Origin: Chitinophaga sp. Cy-1792
Lineage (GTDB): Bacteria; Bacteroidota; Bacteroidia; Chitinophagales; Chitinophagaceae
Assembly (NCBI RefSeq): GCF_011752935.1
Contig: NZ_VWWO01000002.1
Location: forward strand, 744,001-808,000
Length of the DNA stretch: 64,000 nucleotides
Reading direction: 5' to 3'
Shown: positions 1-10,232 of the stretch, in pieces
How positions within the stretch are numbered: the first letter of the stretch is position 1
Layout: each line of letters opens with the position of its first letter
The notes under the pieces: model-generated
What the model saw: only the letters and a program-made list of their open reading frames with translations
What the model was told of the DNA's origin: nothing
The model's database searches: none
Position numbers and translations under genes: made by a program

Positions 1-2694
1 ATTTACCTGAAACCTGAACTGGCGCGTATCGCCGGTATCGGTGATGTGAATGTTTTCTCCCAGGATTATAGTATGCGTATCTGGCTGAACCCGGATAAAA
101 TGGCCGCCGTTGGACTCACTCCCGGCGACGTTGCCGCTGCTATCACTGAACAGAACCAACAGGTGGCCGCTGGCGCCATCGGCTCTCCGCCGGCAAATAA
201 AAACCAGGCTTTTGAATATACAGTAAGTGTGAAAGGACGCCTGGCTACCTCCGAAGAGTTCGGTAATATCGTTCTTCGCCGTAGCGACAACGGGTCCCTC
301 ATACGACTGCGCGATGTGGCCCGTGTAAACCTCGGCTCCTTTACCTACGCTATCGAAGCTAAGGCCGATGGTAAAGTAGGTAGCGGTTGTGCGCTGTACC
401 TCTCTCCAGGTGCGAATGCGCTGGATGTAAACGATCGCGTACTGGCCAAAATGAAGGAATTGTCTAAATCATTTCCGGAAGACATGAACTGGCTGGTGCC
501 TTTCGAAACAACCTCTTTCGTTAAAATCTCTATCAACGAGGTAATTCATACTTTTCTGGAAGCGCTTGCCCTTGTGGTACTGGTGGTGTTTATATTCCTC
601 CAGAACTGGCGCGCCACGCTAATCCCGGTACTGGTTATCCCGATCTCTCTGATAGGTACCTTTATATTCTTCCAGCTGCTGGGATTCTCTATCAATACGC
701 TTACTCTCTTCGGTTTCGTGCTGGCCATCGGTATTGTGGTGGATGATGCCATTGTGGTGGTGGAAGCGGTGCAGCACCATATAGATTCGGACCTGATGTC
801 GCCACGGGAAGCTACTTATAAAGCTATGTCGGAGGTACAGGCCCCGGTAATTGCCATTGCCCTGATTCTGGCGGCAGTGTTCGTTCCGGTGGCATTCATA
901 CCGGGCGTAAGCGGAAGGTTATACCAACAGTTTGCCCTTACGATTGCCTTCTCCGTATTGCTGTCGGCTTTCCTGGCACTAACGCTGACGCCTGCACTAA
1001 CATCCATTTTGCTCCGCCCGGCTCATCTCACTAAACAATCTCATGGACTCAATAAAATCTTCTATAAATTCAACGAGTGGTTTGGCAGGGTGACGGAGAG
1101 ATATTCCAATGGCGTAAAACATGCCATCCACCAGACCTGGCTAGTGTTGCTGATACTGGGAGTACTCTTCGCTACTGCGTTTTATCTCTTTAAAAAGACA
1201 CCAACGACCTTCGTGCCACAGGAAGATATGGGAGCGATGTTTATCGCGCTGGAACTGCCGGACGCATCTTCTACAGAGCGTACGAAGGTAGTGGTTGATG
1301 AGATCAACCATATTTTGTTGGCAGATAGTGCGGTCAATCACTTCTTCGGTATTGCGGGTATCAACTTCGTGGCAAACGCGACCAAACCCAATGCGGGTAC
1401 GTTTTTCGTGAGCCTCAAGCCCTGGGATGAACGTTATAAACACGGGGATGATATCGGAACTGTGTTAGGCAGAATACAAGGGAAGATGGCCCGGATTGTG
1501 GGGGCTACTATTATCTGTATTCCCGCGCCAACGCTGCGTGGACTTGGTAATACGGGTGGTTTCTCTTTCATCATGGAACAAAAGTCGAACCCTGACCTGG
1601 CTCAGTTCAATCAGGTACTGGGGCAGTTCCTGATGACAGCCAACCAGCGGCCCGAAATTGCCCGTGCCTACGCCTTCTTCAGTGCCAATACGCCGCAGTT
1701 CAACGTTGATGTGGACCGCGATAAGTGTAAGCAGCTGGGTGTGCCGATCAGTGATGTTTTTGGCGCCCTGCAGACCTTCCTCGGTGGTTTGTACGTGAAT
1801 GATTTTACACGCTTCAGTCGTAGCTTCCGCGTATTGTTACAGGCAGATTCCCTGTATCGTACCAGCATTGATAATTTGTCAACCTATTATGTAAGAAATA
1901 ATGTGGGTCAAATGATCCCATTGAGCTCACTTATTACGGCTAAAAAGGGTGGTGGTGCGCCGGTAATTAATCACTTCAACCTGTACCGTGCCATTGAAAT
2001 TGACGGGGATGCCCAGCAGGGCTATAGCTCCGGCGACGCGATCAAGGCATTACAGGATGTAGCTTCTAAAGTGCTGCCATCCAACTTTGGATATGAGTGG
2101 GCCAACGTATCGCTGCAGGAAATTGAAGCTGGAAATAAAAGCTTACTCATCTTCGCTTTATCAATATTGTTTGTATTCCTGTTGCTGACCGCCCTATACG
2201 AAAGCTGGTCGGTACCTTTCTCCGTACTCCTGGCGGTTCCGGTGGCGTTGTTCGGCTCTATTGCCGCGCTGGCGCTGACCAAACAGGCGAACTCCGTGTA
2301 CTCCCAGATTGGTCTGATCACCCTGATCGGTTTGTCGGCCAAAAACGCCATCCTGATCGTGGAGTTCTGTAAAGACCGTGTAGACCGCGGTATGCCGCTG
2401 CTCCAGGCAACGATAGAAGCGGTGAAGCTGCGTTTTCGCCCGATTCTCATGACATCTTTCGCCTTCATCCTCGGGGTGGTGCCATTGTGCCTCGCGAAAG
2501 GCGCCGGCGCTGCTTCCCGTGTAAACATCGGCTTTACGGTGGTAGGAGGGATGCTGGCCGCTACCTTGCTGGGGATATTCTCTGTTCCGGTACTGTATGT
2601 GCTGATTACAAAAATATCTTATGGTAAGAAGAAACTGGCAGAGCTGGAAGAATTCGGTAACGAAGAGAAAAAGCCTAAAGGTCTGGGCGAATAG
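1..2694 (+). CDS. RND efflux pump permease, HAE1/AcrB family (5' end outside window)
   Basis: This is the inner-membrane, proton-driven permease of a tripartite multidrug efflux pump. It would act with a periplasmic adaptor and an outer-membrane channel, probably encoded upstream of the window. The frame is open from base 1, giving 897 residues; family members are about 1040, so roughly 150 N-terminal residues are missing. Visible features are the fourth transmembrane helix with the paired proton-relay aspartates (GIVVDDAIVVVEAV), hydrophobic clusters around residues 190-360 and again near the C-terminus, and the porter/docking domains between them. A GTG at base 46 is internal and not a start. 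The substrate cannot be read from the sequence. The next gene begins 14 bases downstream on the same strand. Confidence 0.95.
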   Translation: MYLKPELARIAGIGDVNVFSQDYSMRIWLNPDKMAAVGLTPGDVAAAITEQNQQVAAGAIGSPPANKNQAFEYTVSVKGRLATSEEFGNIVLRRSDNGSLIRLRDVARVNLGSFTYAIEAKADGKVGSGCALYLSPGANALDVNDRVLAKMKELSKSFPEDMNWLVPFETTSFVKISINEVIHTFLEALALVVLVVFIFLQNWRATLIPVLVIPISLIGTFIFFQLLGFSINTLTLFGFVLAIGIVVDDAIVVVEAVQHHIDSDLMSPREATYKAMSEVQAPVIAIALILAAVFVPVAFIPGVSGRLYQQFALTIAFSVLLSAFLALTLTPALTSILLRPAHLTKQSHGLNKIFYKFNEWFGRVTERYSNGVKHAIHQTWLVLLILGVLFATAFYLFKKTPTTFVPQEDMGAMFIALELPDASSTERTKVVVDEINHILLADSAVNHFFGIAGINFVANATKPNAGTFFVSLKPWDERYKHGDDIGTVLGRIQGKMARIVGATIICIPAPTLRGLGNTGGFSFIMEQKSNPDLAQFNQVLGQFLMTANQRPEIARAYAFFSANTPQFNVDVDRDKCKQLGVPISDVFGALQTFLGGLYVNDFTRFSRSFRVLLQADSLYRTSIDNLSTYYVRNNVGQMIPLSSLITAKKGGGAPVINHFNLYRAIEIDGDAQQGYSSGDAIKALQDVASKVLPSNFGYEWANVSLQEIEAGNKSLLIFALSILFVFLLLTALYESWSVPFSVLLAVPVALFGSIAALALTKQANSVYSQIGLITLIGLSAKNAILIVEFCKDRVDRGMPLLQATIEAVKLRFRPILMTSFAFILGVVPLCLAKGAGAASRVNIGFTVVGGMLAATLLGIFSVPVLYVLITKISYGKKKLAELEEFGNEEKKPKGLGE

Positions 2695-2708
2695 GCTATC
2701 TTTCAGAT

Positions 2709-3464
2709 ATGAAAAATACCGAACGTTTTAGTAGCCGCGTAGAAAACTACGTGAAATACCGTCCGCATTACCCGGATACGTTGCTGCCTTTTCTGAAAGA
2801 GGCCGGCGCACTGACGCCGGAGTCGGTGGTCGCTGATATCGGCGCCGGCACAGGGATCTCCGCCAGCCCCTTCCTGGAAAACGGTAACGAAGTTTATGGC
2901 GTCGAGCCAAATACTGACATGCGGGAAAAGATGGTGGAATTACTATCTCCCTATAAAAATTTTAAAGCAATTGCAGGAACAGCAGAACGTACCACACTGC
3001 CAGACAACAGCATGGACCTGATCATCGCCGGACAGGCATTTCACTGGTTCGATCCTGCAGGGGCCAAAACGGAATTTCAGCGTATAGGCAAGCCCGATAG
3101 TTATATCGCATTAATATGGAATGTACGCCAGGTAGATACGCCATTCGAAAAAGCTTATGAAGGCCTGCTTCGGAAATATGGTACCGACTACAAGGAAGTG
3201 AATCATAAAAATATCGGAGAGGCGCAGCTGCAAAGTTTTTTCGCACCGCAGGGCTACCTCCTGAAATCATTGAACCATCTGCAACAGTTCGATCTGAAAG
3301 GAATAAAGGGAAGGCTGATGTCGGCATCATATGCGCCCCAGACAGGCCCTGAACATGATGCGATGATGCGTGAGCTGGAAGAGATCTATGAGAAGAATAA
3401 TGAACATGGTATGGTGAAATTCCATTTCCATACAGAAATATACCTGGGCCGCACACACGGTTAG
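2709..3464 (+). CDS. class I SAM-dependent methyltransferase
   Basis: This 251-residue soluble protein has the Methyltransf_11/25-type Rossmann fold. Motif I (VADIGAGTGISASPF) lies near residues 41-55, an acidic residue follows in GVEPN, and the post-motif stretch AGQAFHWFD is typical of this group. The substrate is unknown; relatives include small-molecule and quinone methyltransferases. It follows the efflux gene by 14 bases and may be read through from it. Its stop codon lies inside a 9-bp hairpin that probably ends transcription against the convergent dehydrogenase gene. Confidence 0.85.
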   Translation: MKNTERFSSRVENYVKYRPHYPDTLLPFLKEAGALTPESVVADIGAGTGISASPFLENGNEVYGVEPNTDMREKMVELLSPYKNFKAIAGTAERTTLPDNSMDLIIAGQAFHWFDPAGAKTEFQRIGKPDSYIALIWNVRQVDTPFEKAYEGLLRKYGTDYKEVNHKNIGEAQLQSFFAPQGYLLKSLNHLQQFDLKGIKGRLMSASYAPQTGPEHDAMMRELEEIYEKNNEHGMVKFHFHTEIYLGRTHG

Positions 3465-3500
3465 GCCCAGGTAAGGTGGCAGTCTGGTTTAGGCCAGACT
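3442..3500. terminator. two short hairpins between convergent genes
   Basis: A 9-bp perfect stem (3442-3450 with 3464-3472) spans the methyltransferase stop codon. An 8-bp stem (3480-3487 with 3493-3500) overlaps the last codons of the opposite-strand dehydrogenase gene. Neither has a strong U tract, so intrinsic termination is inferred from position. Confidence 0.45.
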
Positions 3501-6407
3501 GTCAAATAATATCTCGATCGGGTGTTGTGCAATCACGCCCGTACCGTCTTTCACCTGATGTCGGCAGCTGGTACCGGGAGCCGCAATGATAGTGCCCGCA
3601 GCGGCATTTCTAACCGCAGGGAATAATACCATTTCACCGATTTGCATACTGAGGTCGTAGTGTTCCTTTTCATAGCCAAAGGAGCCCGCCATACCGCAAC
3701 AACCGGAAGGGATCACCTCTACGGTATAGTTTGCCGGCAGACTCAATACCTTTTTGGAATGCAGCGCCGAAGAGAGCGCTTTCTGCTGGCAGTGGCCATG
3801 TAACTTAATATGCTGTGGCTTGCCGGTAAACTGTGCAGCCGTAATATGGCCTTTCTCGGCTTCCATGGCCAGGAATTCATCTACCAGGAATACATGCTTT
3901 GCCAGCTCCTTAGCGCCGTTACGGAGTCCGTCTCTTACCAGATCAGGATATTCATCACGGAAACTCAGGATAGCAGAAGGTTCTACACCCAGCAGCGGTG
4001 TTTTTTCTGATATTATACTCTGGAAGATGCGCACGTTGTCTTCCGCAATTTCCCTTGCTTTACGCAGCAGTCCCTTAGACATATACGCCCTGGCACTTTC
4101 CGGGTGTTCTACCATTTGTACGTCGTAACCCAGTCTGGCCAATAGTTTCACGGCTTTAATACCGATAGGCGTATCGTTGTAGTTGGTAAACTCATCGCAG
4201 AAGAGGTAGACTTTTCTGCTGCCTTTCTTCGCTTCGTGGCTCCACTTACGTTGGTACCATTTGCGGAGTGTTGTTTTATGTAATCCGGGCAGGGAGCGCT
4301 TTTGCGCGAAGCCGGAGAATTTACGGATGATATTCCCTGTCAGCGGATTTTTGATCAGTCCGTTGTAGGCCCATGGCATCACGGAAGCCAGCGCGGAGAG
4401 TTTGGAATAGTTTCCGATCATATTGGCGCGTAATGGCACCCCGTTGGCATCATAATAATGCTGGAGGAATTCCATTTTGAGCTTCGCCATATCCACGTTA
4501 GACGGGCATTCTGATTTACAACCCTTACAAGCCAGGCAAAGGTCCAGCACTTCGTAGATTTCTTTATGATCGAAGCGGTTGTCTTTGTTGGAATGCGTAA
4601 GGAATTCGCGCAGGATGTTGGCACGCGCGCGGGTAGTATCTTTTTCATTTCTGGTGGCCATGTAGCTTGGGCACATGGTACCGCCACTGAGCTGCGTTTT
4701 ACGGCAGTCGCCCGAGCCATTGCACTGTTCTGCGTGCTGCAGGATGGTTTGGTCAGGGAAATGGAAGATGGTATTGATATTAGGTGCTGCCTGTCCGGGT
4801 TCATAGCGCAGCATGCTGTTCATAGACGGCGTATCCACAATTTTGTTAGGATTGAAGATGTTTTCCGGGTCCCAGGTATATTTGATCTGACGTAGTAACT
4901 CGTAGTTTCTTTCTCCTACCATCTGTTTGATAAACTCGCCACGGAGGCGGCCATCGCCATGTTCGCCGGAAAGAGAGCCATTGTATTTTTTCACCAGTGT
5001 GGCAATCTCTTCTGCAATTTTTCTGAAGAGATGATTACCTTCTACTGTTTTCAGATTGATGATTGGGCGGAGATGTATTTCGCCGCTTCCTGCGTGTGCG
5101 TAGTGTACTGCGTACAGGTTGTATTGCTTCAGGATATCGTTGAAATCGCGGATAAATGCAGGCAGATCTTCTACAGCTACAGCAGTATCTTCGATCACCG
5201 GAACAGCTTTTTCATCGCCGGGGAGGTTACTCAGCAGGCCCAGACCAGCTTTACGTAGGGTCCAGATCTTTTTGCTGTCTTCCCCGAAGAGCAGCGGGAA
5301 ATGATAACCCAGCCCGGCGGCGCGGAGTCTGGCTTCCACTTCAGCACAGATGGCGGTCACTTCTTCGCGGGTATCTCTGCAGAACTCTACCACCAGGATA
5401 GCGCCGGGATCGCCCTGTACGAAGAAACGGTTTTTGCTTTGTTCGATATTATCTTTGGTGCATTCCAGGATATAATGGTCGATCAGCTCACTGGCGCTAG
5501 GTTTGAAGTCCATAACGAGTACGTTTGCACGCAGTGATTCATCGATATTATTGAAATGTATGCAGAGGAGGCCCACTTCCTTGGGAGGGAGCGGGTTGAC
5601 GTGAATTTTTATTTCGGTGATGAAGGCCAGTGTTCCTTCGGAGCCGGCGATCAGTTTACAGAAGTTGAAGTCTTCCGTGCCGGCGGTAAATGGCGCGGTG
5701 TCCAGCAGCATATCTACGGCATAGCCGGTGTTACGGCGCTGGATGCTTTTTTTAGGAAATTCCTTACGGATTTCTTCCTGGTTGCCATGGTTACTAAGGA
5801 GTGTACGTATCTGTTGGTAGATGCGTGTTTCCAGTGAATCAGGGGCTTCACATTTCTGGTGGAAGGTATCGATATCTATGGTGCCGAAGGTAGTTTCGGT
5901 ACCGTCACTGAGGAGTGCTTTTACTTCCAGCAGATGTTCGCGGGTACTGCCGTAAACCACGGAATTGGAGCCACAGGAGTTATTGCCTACCATTCCGCCG
6001 ATCATGGCGCGGTTGGCGGTAGAAGTTTCCGGACCGAAGTAGAGACCATGCGGTTTGAGGAACATATTGAGTTCATCTCTGATCACCCCTGGTTGTACCC
6101 TTACCCATCCTTCTTCTTTATTGAGTTCCAGAATTTTAGTGAATGTGCGGGAAACATCTGTCACGATTCCGTTACCTACCACCTGTCCGGCGAGTGAGGT
6201 GCCGGCAGTACGGGGTATCAGGGATGTTTTGTTGTTACGGGCAAAACGGATCAGTGTTTTCAGATCTGCCACATCGGCCGGAATCGCCACTGCAAGGGGC
6301 ATTTCGCGGTATGCCGAAGCATCTGTGGCATATAGGGTCCGCATGGTGTCATCTAAATATAGCGTGCCTTCCAGTTCCTCGGCCAATAGCTCTAGCTTGT
6401 CGCGCAT
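3489..6407 (-). CDS. fused FAD-linked oxidase / Fe-S (GlpC-like) 2-hydroxyacid dehydrogenase, YdiJ-like
   Basis: This 972-residue single-chain enzyme joins three modules. The first is an N-terminal PCMH-type FAD-binding domain (IPRTAGTSLAGQVVGNG near residue 60). The second is an FAD-oxidase C-terminal domain (about residues 270-530). The third is a 4Fe-4S region with CLACKGCKSECP near residue 630, followed by CCG-type domains (HGHCQQK, PSGCCGMAGSFGYE near residue 900). This is the layout of E. coli YdiJ and related D-lactate or D-2-hydroxyglutarate dehydrogenases, which oxidise a D-2-hydroxyacid and pass electrons to the respiratory chain. The length is close to YdiJ (about 1018). The start is an ATG. 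Which hydroxyacid is used cannot be decided from sequence. Confidence 0.88.
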   Translation of the reverse strand: MRDKLELLAEELEGTLYLDDTMRTLYATDASAYREMPLAVAIPADVADLKTLIRFARNNKTSLIPRTAGTSLAGQVVGNGIVTDVSRTFTKILELNKEEGWVRVQPGVIRDELNMFLKPHGLYFGPETSTANRAMIGGMVGNNSCGSNSVVYGSTREHLLEVKALLSDGTETTFGTIDIDTFHQKCEAPDSLETRIYQQIRTLLSNHGNQEEIRKEFPKKSIQRRNTGYAVDMLLDTAPFTAGTEDFNFCKLIAGSEGTLAFITEIKIHVNPLPPKEVGLLCIHFNNIDESLRANVLVMDFKPSASELIDHYILECTKDNIEQSKNRFFVQGDPGAILVVEFCRDTREEVTAICAEVEARLRAAGLGYHFPLLFGEDSKKIWTLRKAGLGLLSNLPGDEKAVPVIEDTAVAVEDLPAFIRDFNDILKQYNLYAVHYAHAGSGEIHLRPIINLKTVEGNHLFRKIAEEIATLVKKYNGSLSGEHGDGRLRGEFIKQMVGERNYELLRQIKYTWDPENIFNPNKIVDTPSMNSMLRYEPGQAAPNINTIFHFPDQTILQHAEQCNGSGDCRKTQLSGGTMCPSYMATRNEKDTTRARANILREFLTHSNKDNRFDHKEIYEVLDLCLACKGCKSECPSNVDMAKLKMEFLQHYYDANGVPLRANMIGNYSKLSALASVMPWAYNGLIKNPLTGNIIRKFSGFAQKRSLPGLHKTTLRKWYQRKWSHEAKKGSRKVYLFCDEFTNYNDTPIGIKAVKLLARLGYDVQMVEHPESARAYMSKGLLRKAREIAEDNVRIFQSIISEKTPLLGVEPSAILSFRDEYPDLVRDGLRNGAKELAKHVFLVDEFLAMEAEKGHITAAQFTGKPQHIKLHGHCQQKALSSALHSKKVLSLPANYTVEVIPSGCCGMAGSFGYEKEHYDLSMQIGEMVLFPAVRNAAAGTIIAAPGTSCRHQVKDGTGVIAQHPIEILFDSLA

Positions 6408-6495
6408 GATTTAAGTACCTGTTTATGAAAGGGCGAAATTAATATATCAGCTTGTCTTTTTTTAATCTCCTGTAATAGAATCGTCAAAAAAAGTC

Positions 6496-7389
6496 TTACG
6501 ATTTTATAAACTGAGGTTTTTTTATTTCGATGCCGATCACATGTTGTACCTGTTCTGCCAGGTACCTGCCCAGTTCGGGTGTATATTTTTCATCCGGCAT
6601 ATGCAGGAAGAAGTAGGCCTGTTTAAGACCATGATCTATCCAGTATTTTAGCCGGTGCATCCAGTCATCTATTCTTGTGAAGTCGGTAGGATGGAGGTTA
6701 TTGGCGTTGAAACGTATAAATGCAATGGGTACGGTCAGGTGCATGTGCAGCAATTCACGGCGGCCGGGAGTATCCGTAATGACGGCACCTACGCGATGTT
6801 TGGCCAGGGTATTGAATAATTCCATGCGGATGGTTTCATCTTCAAACCATTGGGGGTGTCTTACTTCCACGAAAAACTGCAGGTCCCGGGGAAGGTCGGC
6901 AATATATTCATAGAGCTGCTGGCGCCTGTTGGGGCTGAATTTATCGCTGAGCTGAAGGAAGATAGGCCCGAGGTGTTTACCGAAGTTCAGCATGCCATCC
7001 AGGAAATCGGTGGTACGAACGCCGGCATTTACCAGGCTGCTGTAGTGACTGATGGCCTGCGGCACTTTCGGACAGAATACGAAATCCTGCCCACGGGCTT
7101 TTTCGCCCCATCGCCGGATCGTGGTTTCATCATAAATTTTATAATGGGTGGCGTTCAGCTCAATGCTGTTGAAGTTTTTGATATATTCCTGGAGATATTG
7201 ATTTTCTTTGGTCCCCTGGGGATAGAGGATCCCTATCCATTCTCTGCGGCCCCATTTGGCGCAACCGGTGAATACCTTCGGGGATTTCAGGCGTTTGCCT
7301 TTCAGGATTCGCTTGTTGTACAGCGGTTCTGCCGGTAGTTTGAAGTCGATATCGTCCAACATGCTGCTCGGAACTGCACCTATTTTCAT
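6496..7389 (-). CDS. DUF72 domain protein (YecE-like)
   Basis: This 297-residue soluble protein of the DUF72/YecE family has a TIM-barrel-like fold of unknown function. Family signatures are CAKWGRREWIGILYP near residue 45, NSIELNATHYKIY, and FVEVRHPQWF in the second half. The ATG at 7389 (MKIGAVPSSM) is preferred over a TTG 24 bases upstream because it is the only ATG near the expected N-terminus. It lies 88 bases downstream of the dehydrogenase start on the same strand and is divergent from glgA. Confidence 0.85.
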   Translation of the reverse strand: MKIGAVPSSMLDDIDFKLPAEPLYNKRILKGKRLKSPKVFTGCAKWGRREWIGILYPQGTKENQYLQEYIKNFNSIELNATHYKIYDETTIRRWGEKARGQDFVFCPKVPQAISHYSSLVNAGVRTTDFLDGMLNFGKHLGPIFLQLSDKFSPNRRQQLYEYIADLPRDLQFFVEVRHPQWFEDETIRMELFNTLAKHRVGAVITDTPGRRELLHMHLTVPIAFIRFNANNLHPTDFTRIDDWMHRLKYWIDHGLKQAYFFLHMPDEKYTPELGRYLAEQVQHVIGIEIKKPQFIKS

Positions 7390-7497
7390 ACGCGATGGTT
7401 TTAAATATGACAATCATGCGGCAATGACTATAAGCAAGTTAACGAAATTTTGAATTTCAGTTTTTTGATATTAACTTAATAAGATATAATAACCAGC

Positions 7498-8913
7498 ATG
7501 GAAATTTTACACGTTAGCGCGGAATGTTATCCGGTAGCCAAAGTAGGCGGACTGGGCGATGTGGTAGGCGCCCTTCCCAGGTACCAGCAGCAGCTGGGGC
7601 ATATCGCCAAAGTGGTGATGCCCGCTTACAGGAACAAATTTTACGATACGCATGAATTTGACGTGGTACACCAGGCCGGCATGTGGCTGGGCCATCAGTG
7701 GTATCACTTCAATGTATTGAAAGAAAGACAGAACAGTCTCGATTTTGACCTGTACCTCGTAGATATCCCCGGATTATTGGACACGCCAGGCGTATATGGT
7801 TACCCCAACGATACAGAACGTTTTCTGGCCTTCCAGGTGGCAGTGCTGGACTGGATCAACGAATGGAACCATCAGGTAGATGTTATCCATTGCCACGACC
7901 ATCATACCGCCCTGATCCCTTTTCTGCTCAGCTGGGGATATAAATATAACCGCCTCAAAGACATTCCTTCCGTACTCACTATTCATAATGCCCAATACCA
8001 GGGCCAGTTTGGCTGGGATAAGCTCTATCTCATCCCGGGCTTCGACCTCTGGAAAGCCGGCCTGCTCGACTGGGGCGGCTGCATCAATCCGCTGGCAGCA
8101 GGTATTAAGTGTGCCTGGAGGGTAACCACTGTTTCCCCGGGATATATGGAAGAGCTGTATGTTGAAGCGAACGGCCTCGAAAGCCTGATCAGCAGCGAAC
8201 GGACTAAAACCAGCGGTATCATCAACGGTATCGATACGATGGTCTGGGATCCTGCCACTGATCCGCGGCTGGGAATAAACTATACCCCGGAAATGGTGTC
8301 TGAAGGAAAGACTGCCAATAAGGCGCAGCTCTGTGAGCGTTTCGGCCTGGATGCTTCCGTACCGCTGATTTCCTTTATCGGCAGGCTGGTAGGAGATAAA
8401 GGGGCAGATTTATTACCGGAAATCATTGCCCGCAGCCTGCATGAGCTGCCCGGAGAAGTAAACTTCCTGGTACTCGGCAGCGGCGATCCTCACATCGAAT
8501 GGATGCTGAAGGAAACAAGAAATTATAACAGCTATGGCTTTAACCTGCATATAGGCTATGATGAGTCGTTGTCGCACCAGATCTATGCCGGCAGCGATTT
8601 TCTGCTGATGCCGTCCAGGGTAGAGCCATGTGGCCTTAACCAGCTGTATGCCCTGCGTTATGGCACAATACCTGTAGTAAGAAGTACAGGAGGACTGAAA
8701 GATACAGTCACCGATTTTGGAGATCCGGGAGGAGTAGGGATACGGTTTATACAGCCTTCCGTCTGGGATGTCTGCTATTCCGTAAAACGTGCACTGGAAT
8801 TGTACCAGGACAAGCGCCACCTGCGTGATGTTCAGCTGACGGGAATGCACCTGGACCATTCATGGACAGCTTCAGCAGCACAATATGTTCAGTTATACAG
8901 CAGCATGCGATAA
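7498..8913 (+). CDS. glgA: glycogen synthase (ADP-glucose type, GT5)
   Basis: This cytoplasmic GT-B enzyme transfers glucose from ADP-glucose to growing alpha-1,4-glucan. At 471 residues it is the normal length. The N-terminal substrate motif KVGGLGDVVGALP (residues 15-27) and the C-terminal donor-site stretch PSRVEPCGLNQLYALRYGTIPVVR are intact. The next gene, glgC, makes its substrate and starts 29 bases after its stop, so an operon is likely. Confidence 0.95.
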   Translation: MEILHVSAECYPVAKVGGLGDVVGALPRYQQQLGHIAKVVMPAYRNKFYDTHEFDVVHQAGMWLGHQWYHFNVLKERQNSLDFDLYLVDIPGLLDTPGVYGYPNDTERFLAFQVAVLDWINEWNHQVDVIHCHDHHTALIPFLLSWGYKYNRLKDIPSVLTIHNAQYQGQFGWDKLYLIPGFDLWKAGLLDWGGCINPLAAGIKCAWRVTTVSPGYMEELYVEANGLESLISSERTKTSGIINGIDTMVWDPATDPRLGINYTPEMVSEGKTANKAQLCERFGLDASVPLISFIGRLVGDKGADLLPEIIARSLHELPGEVNFLVLGSGDPHIEWMLKETRNYNSYGFNLHIGYDESLSHQIYAGSDFLLMPSRVEPCGLNQLYALRYGTIPVVRSTGGLKDTVTDFGDPGGVGIRFIQPSVWDVCYSVKRALELYQDKRHLRDVQLTGMHLDHSWTASAAQYVQLYSSMR

Positions 8914-8942
8914 GTAAAGATTATAATCCCACATTTTATATT

Positions 8943-10214
8943 ATGACTAATACCGTGATTTCCATTATACTTGGAGGCGGAGCAGGGACCCGATTATACC
9001 CGCTTACCCGCCGTCGCTCCAAGCCTGCAGTTCCACTGGCCGGAAAATACCGCCTGGTAGATATCCCCATCTCCAACTGCCTCAATGCCGGCCTGAATCG
9101 CATCTTCGTACTGACGCAGTTCAATTCCGCTTCTCTCAATAAACATATCAAGAATACCTACCACTTTAGCAATTTTGATAAAGGCTTCGTAGATATCCTT
9201 GCCGCGGAACAAACCCCTGACAACCCCACCTGGTACCAGGGTACCGCCGATGCAGTCAGACAATGCCTGCACCACATCGAAAACTTCGAATTCGAATATG
9301 TACTCATTCTTTCCGGAGACCAGCTGTACCAGATGGACTTCGACAAGATGCTGCAATATCATAAGGAAACCGGCGCAGAGATATCCATCGCTACCATTCC
9401 GGTAAGTGCGAAGGATGCGTCCGATTTCGGTATCCTTAAAACTGATGATAACGGCGCCATCTCTTCCTTCACAGAAAAGCCATCGCAGGCGGTATTGCCG
9501 CCATGGGCTTCAGAAGTAAGTGAAGAAATGAAGCAGGAAGGCCGTATTTATCTCGCCAGTATGGGCATTTATATCTTCAACAGGAAAGTGCTGTTTGATA
9601 TGCTCAATGATCAGCCTGATGCCGCCGATTTTGGCAAACAGGTGATCCCTACCGCTATATCTTCCGGATTTAAGGTGTTTAGCTACCAATATGAAGGTTA
9701 CTGGACCGATATCGGTAACATTCCTTCCTTCTTTGAGGCAAACATCGGCCTGACGGACGATATTCCGCTGTTTAACCTCTATGACGAGTCACAAACGATC
9801 TATTCCAGGGCAAGAATGTTGCCGCCGGCAAAAATTTCCGGGGACATTCAAAAAACAATGATCGCCGATGGTTGTATTATTCTGGCAAGCCGTCTCGAAC
9901 GATGCGTGATCGGGATTCGTACCCGTATCGGCAAAGGCAGCGTGATTACCAACAGTTATATCATGGGCAGCGACTACTACCAGACCCTGGACGATCTTAA
10001 CAAAGCAAAAGACAATGGCATTCCGCCAATGGGTATCGGTGAAGACTGCATCATCAACAATGCCATTATCGATAAAAACTGCAGCATCGGCAATGGCGTA
10101 CGTATCAATGGAGGTAAGCATCTCGCCGATGGCGATTTCGAGAAATATACCGTAAAAGATGGTATTGTTGTTGTGAAGAAAGGTATGGTTTTGAGTGATG
10201 GCTTCGAGATTTGA
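8943..10214 (+). CDS. glgC: glucose-1-phosphate adenylyltransferase (ADP-glucose pyrophosphorylase)
   Basis: The enzyme makes ADP-glucose from glucose-1-phosphate and ATP, the committed step of bacterial glycogen synthesis. The 423-residue protein starts with the nucleotidyltransferase loop LGGGAGTRLYPLTRRRSKPA and YRLVDIPISNCLNAG, and ends in a left-handed beta-helix (hexapeptide-like, residues about 300-415). The ATG at 8943 is chosen because the conserved fold begins directly after it. An upstream in-frame start would overlap glgA by 52 bases and add 27 unconserved residues. Confidence 0.95.
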   Translation: MTNTVISIILGGGAGTRLYPLTRRRSKPAVPLAGKYRLVDIPISNCLNAGLNRIFVLTQFNSASLNKHIKNTYHFSNFDKGFVDILAAEQTPDNPTWYQGTADAVRQCLHHIENFEFEYVLILSGDQLYQMDFDKMLQYHKETGAEISIATIPVSAKDASDFGILKTDDNGAISSFTEKPSQAVLPPWASEVSEEMKQEGRIYLASMGIYIFNRKVLFDMLNDQPDAADFGKQVIPTAISSGFKVFSYQYEGYWTDIGNIPSFFEANIGLTDDIPLFNLYDESQTIYSRARMLPPAKISGDIQKTMIADGCIILASRLERCVIGIRTRIGKGSVITNSYIMGSDYYQTLDDLNKAKDNGIPPMGIGEDCIINNAIIDKNCSIGNGVRINGGKHLADGDFEKYTVKDGIVVVKKGMVLSDGFEI

Positions 10215-10232
10215 TGACCTAATCAGCAGAAA